Assembly: GCA_018697195.1 (NCBI GenBank)
Contig: CM031878.1
Location: forward strand, 40,074,564 to 40,138,563
Direction: 5' to 3'
DNA from: Certhia americana
Taxonomy: Eukaryota; Chordata; Aves; Passeriformes; Certhiidae
Length of the DNA: 64,000 nucleotides
Below the pieces are notes generated by a model. The model was not told the origin of the DNA. It saw nothing but the letters and a program-made list of their open reading frames with translations, and did not search any database. Each line of letters begins with the position of its first letter. The stretch's first letter is position 1. Both the position numbers and the translations under genes were made by a program. Positions 61,117 to 64,000 of the stretch are shown here, in pieces.

Positions 61117-64000
61117 CTATCAAGGAATATGAATGAAAAACTATATACAGCATTCTGTAGCAATTAACACATACCATACCCTTTATTGGCTGTTTCTAAG
61201 GCTTTAAGACATTCTTCTGTAACACTTCAGTCACACCAGTCTTAATATTTTTGGTAAGAATGTCTATACATTCTCTAAGTTAATTATCTTTGCTTCCATT
61301 TGTTTTTCAATAATTTATCCATCTAACCTCACAGAGGCATGACTCCTACAGTGTCTACTTTCAATTGCAAGTTTATTTAACAAAACAGCTGACTCTTGCT
61401 AAAGGTATCCTGATATTTGCCACATTTAATTATAAAACAGGAGCGCGTTCTACTTTCCATCACCTGTTTCAGCAAACGCATTTCTACAACACAGAGGGTG
61501 AGCATTTTTGGAAATTATTTAATGAATTTTTTTCCCAGGTTAATCTGTACACAAACAGAAGAAAACTGTTCAAGTTTACTACAATTTTTGCAAGGCTTGA
61601 ACAACAGAGACTATACAAGATTGTGCATGAATAGGTGAGGATTTTTAGTTTATCCACAGGATGCATTACTGAAACTGATCTCAGATTTTTCAACTGGCAC
61701 TTTTGAAGAGACAACAAGGGCTTTTTACTTCCTCAGTATTTCTGTCCTGGGAGTTGTCTCATTCAGCATTAGAATCAGAGTTTGCTTCCAGTTAGTAAAT
61801 CTTGTGGTCCTTCAAGTTCAAGGCTGATGCCAGAAATAATTGCATCAGATATTTCAGTATCTTTTTGACATAACACAGGTAACGTATTATCTAAAATAGA
61901 GCTAGCAAGGTCTCTGACTAGCATCCAAGAAGTGTGTATGATGTTTTAGCCAAGCATTTAAAGCTCAGTGCCTTAAGGCACTTGCTAACTCAAACACCAC
62001 TCAGGGGTTTCTGGATGGATGTAATACTTCCTCAGCTAAGATTTTCTTCTATGACTAATTTCTCTTAGGAGTAAAGTAGTACTATCTTTTTACAAAGACA
62101 GCTGAACCTTACAGTACTCTTGAGACCATGATGTCAAAGTTAACACTGTGAAAACAAAAGTCAAGATTTTCTGATATTTTTTACTATTAACAGTAGGCTT
62201 TCTAGACATCTGCAACTAGCAGCGACAGACACTTTCTGTCCCTCCTGCCAATGGGATTATCATCACAACCTTAGGCAGTAAAGAAACAATGCAGTCAAGT
62301 CCTAAGTGATCATTCCATGCTCTAAATAGGACCACTGTGTCAGCCTTTCCTTAGACTTTTAGGTCTTTTTTCATGCAGGACAAAAGCCACACAAGAAAGT
62401 ATCAAACAAACATTCCTTTAATAAGCCTCTGAACACTCCAATTAAAGTGTGGGTATTTGCTGCTAAATGCTGCCATGTACCAACTGCTACAAACCTTCTC
62501 AAAAATTTTGTGGGCAGAAAAGGATTGTCATCTAATGGCAAAAATAATATTGCAGTATGAACAAATAAATAAAATACATTTTTATAGCACTGTAGTTAAG
62601 AAAGTATATCCTATTGGAACCAGCTGCAAAATGGACATCTGAGACTTGCGGAAGTTGGAGCCTTCCATCTTTAAAGAACAAGTTATCTGAAGATGTAAGT
62701 TTTCCTCAGTTTCCTGTAAGTTTGTGGCACACGGGGCATCAGAGGAAAATGGATATGTGAAATGGGGTTGAATTCTCTTCTTTGAAGGCCATTTCTCAGT
62801 TTTCAGAGACCAAGTTTGCCATGCAGATTTTCTTATTAGCTTTTGATTCATAGGTTTAAATTCAAAAATCTAGAATCTATCTGAAATATATATAACCTTC
62901 ACCAAAATCATTGATCAATGTCATGTCAAAAATATTTCATTTCAAAGCCAGGTCTTCAAGAAAAAGACTTTTTACCAAAATGATATTAACAAAACTTTCT
63001 GCTACCAATGCTAATTTTTCACATACTTTTATCCAGATAAACCTTGCTCACTTCATGAGACATTTTATCAGGTTTGAAAATTCAGTTGTTTAGGAAGTCA
63101 TGCTATCTTCTTTCCTTCTCTTTCTTCAGTAATACTGTGCTATCTCAAATGTACTTTTAATAGACTTAATTACACTCTACTCTCTCAGGTAGGTTGGCAT
63201 TTCTGGTAATCCTGTTAAAAATACAGTAGCATAAGCTGAAACTCTTAGGTTCAGTCTGGAGTCTTTGCAATTAGGGAAAATAAACATGCTATATTAAAAG
63301 AGAATTTTAAAAATCTGCCTCAAAAAGTACACAACTTTACTATTCCATTTTTACTGCTCTTTCTCCAAATATGACTATGTTCAACACTGAGTAAAATCAA
63401 ATAAATTCAAATATACTTACCATGGGCACCTTCCACAAACTTGAGATAAGCTTCTACTTTTGTGTATTTTGTAATAAAGTAAAAGACCTCAACCAACTGC
63501 TTGAGGCAACTGTGCAGAACTTTTTAATATGATTGCTACATGGTAGCTTGATGTATTTTTTCCCCTAGAGATGGAAGAAATAGGGCAAATGAGTTGTTTT
63601 TACTACCTTCAGTTATTACCTGGAGTCATGAGTTGTTTTTCCTTTTGACAGACGCTGTAATGTCAAGGTGGCACCAGCCCACTCTTGGCGAGGTTCTATC
63701 CTAGGAAAGTGTTTTCCTCATAATAGGCTGCCTGACAGTCTGACCTTTATCACATTTTTCTTTCCTGTCACCTTCAGGAAGGGCAGCTGTGGTGCTGTTG
63801 ATGTATTTCATACACAGACCATTTCAGAATTATTCTGAAACACTAAAAATTAAGTTCTTCTCTTGATCTTGCAGCATCTTCGGGGTTTTGCGATTTATAC
63901 TAAAAATAAAAAAAATGTGAATTTATTTTTGATTACTTGGTTCCAGGATCAAGACTTTCTAGTGCTCTGTATTTCTCAAGGTGCTTTCCTAAACACGCCT
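61117..64000. other. Intergenic DNA to the window end, no gene recognised
   Basis: About 2.9 kb of AT-rich sequence with no supported exon or repeat. The segment around 63650-63790 is less AT-rich and non-repetitive (it includes CACTCTTGGCGAGG and CTTTCCTGTCACCTTCAGG); it is a candidate conserved element or small exon, but no open frame or splice pair supports either. Confidence 0.5.

Overview
This window looks like avian nuclear DNA, plausibly from a songbird. The evidence is the repeat content: many broken CR1 LINE copies with CR1-type 3' tails, several solo LTRs of bird endogenous retroviruses (ERVs), a (CA)n tract with a 10-N assembly gap, and long AT-rich stretches with no coding signal. 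The bird assignment rests on recognising these repeat families; the songbird part is weaker and comes from remembered resemblance of the LTR at 55970-56730 and of the CR1 subfamily.

No host protein-coding gene, tRNA, rRNA or operon-like unit could be supported. The longest open frames lie inside transposons or simple repeats. The window reads as a gene desert or a very large intron or intergenic region. There are therefore no genes acting together to describe, and short isolated exons or conserved regulatory elements cannot be excluded by eye.

Layout. 1-39: end of a (GGAGA)n array. 229-562: compact minus-strand LTR. 563-8361: unannotated. 8368-9076: plus-strand solo LTR with a perfect 6-bp target duplication. 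10390-13640: repeat cluster of an old CR1 reverse-transcriptase fragment, a compact LTR, an unresolved stretch and a second CR1, all readable elements on the minus strand. 13641-30685: mostly unique AT-rich DNA with an LTR near 18.1-18.5 kb, CR1 tails at 22.2 and 28.8 kb, a pure-purine tract at 23.7 kb and the gapped (CA)n at 29.2 kb. 30690-46223: CR1 fragments at 30.7, 33.4, 40.6 and 45.6 kb, a GC-rich block at 33.7 kb and an old LTR at 43.8-44.3 kb. 46224-55969: the longest repeat-poor stretch, with two short tandem arrays. 55970-61116: second cluster, with an ERVL-like solo LTR carrying a 5-bp target duplication, a CR1, and an older LTR interrupted by a younger one. 61117-64000: unannotated.

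The observations most worth checking are: (1) an LTR inserted in another LTR with exact boundaries and a 6-bp duplication; (2) a 196-bp block 98-99.5% identical and free of indels in three CR1 copies whose flanks have diverged far more; (3) an apparent one-base frameshift shared by those three copies; and (4) in-frame 45-bp tandem repeats inside the older LTR. None of these amounts to a new molecular system, and I do not claim one.
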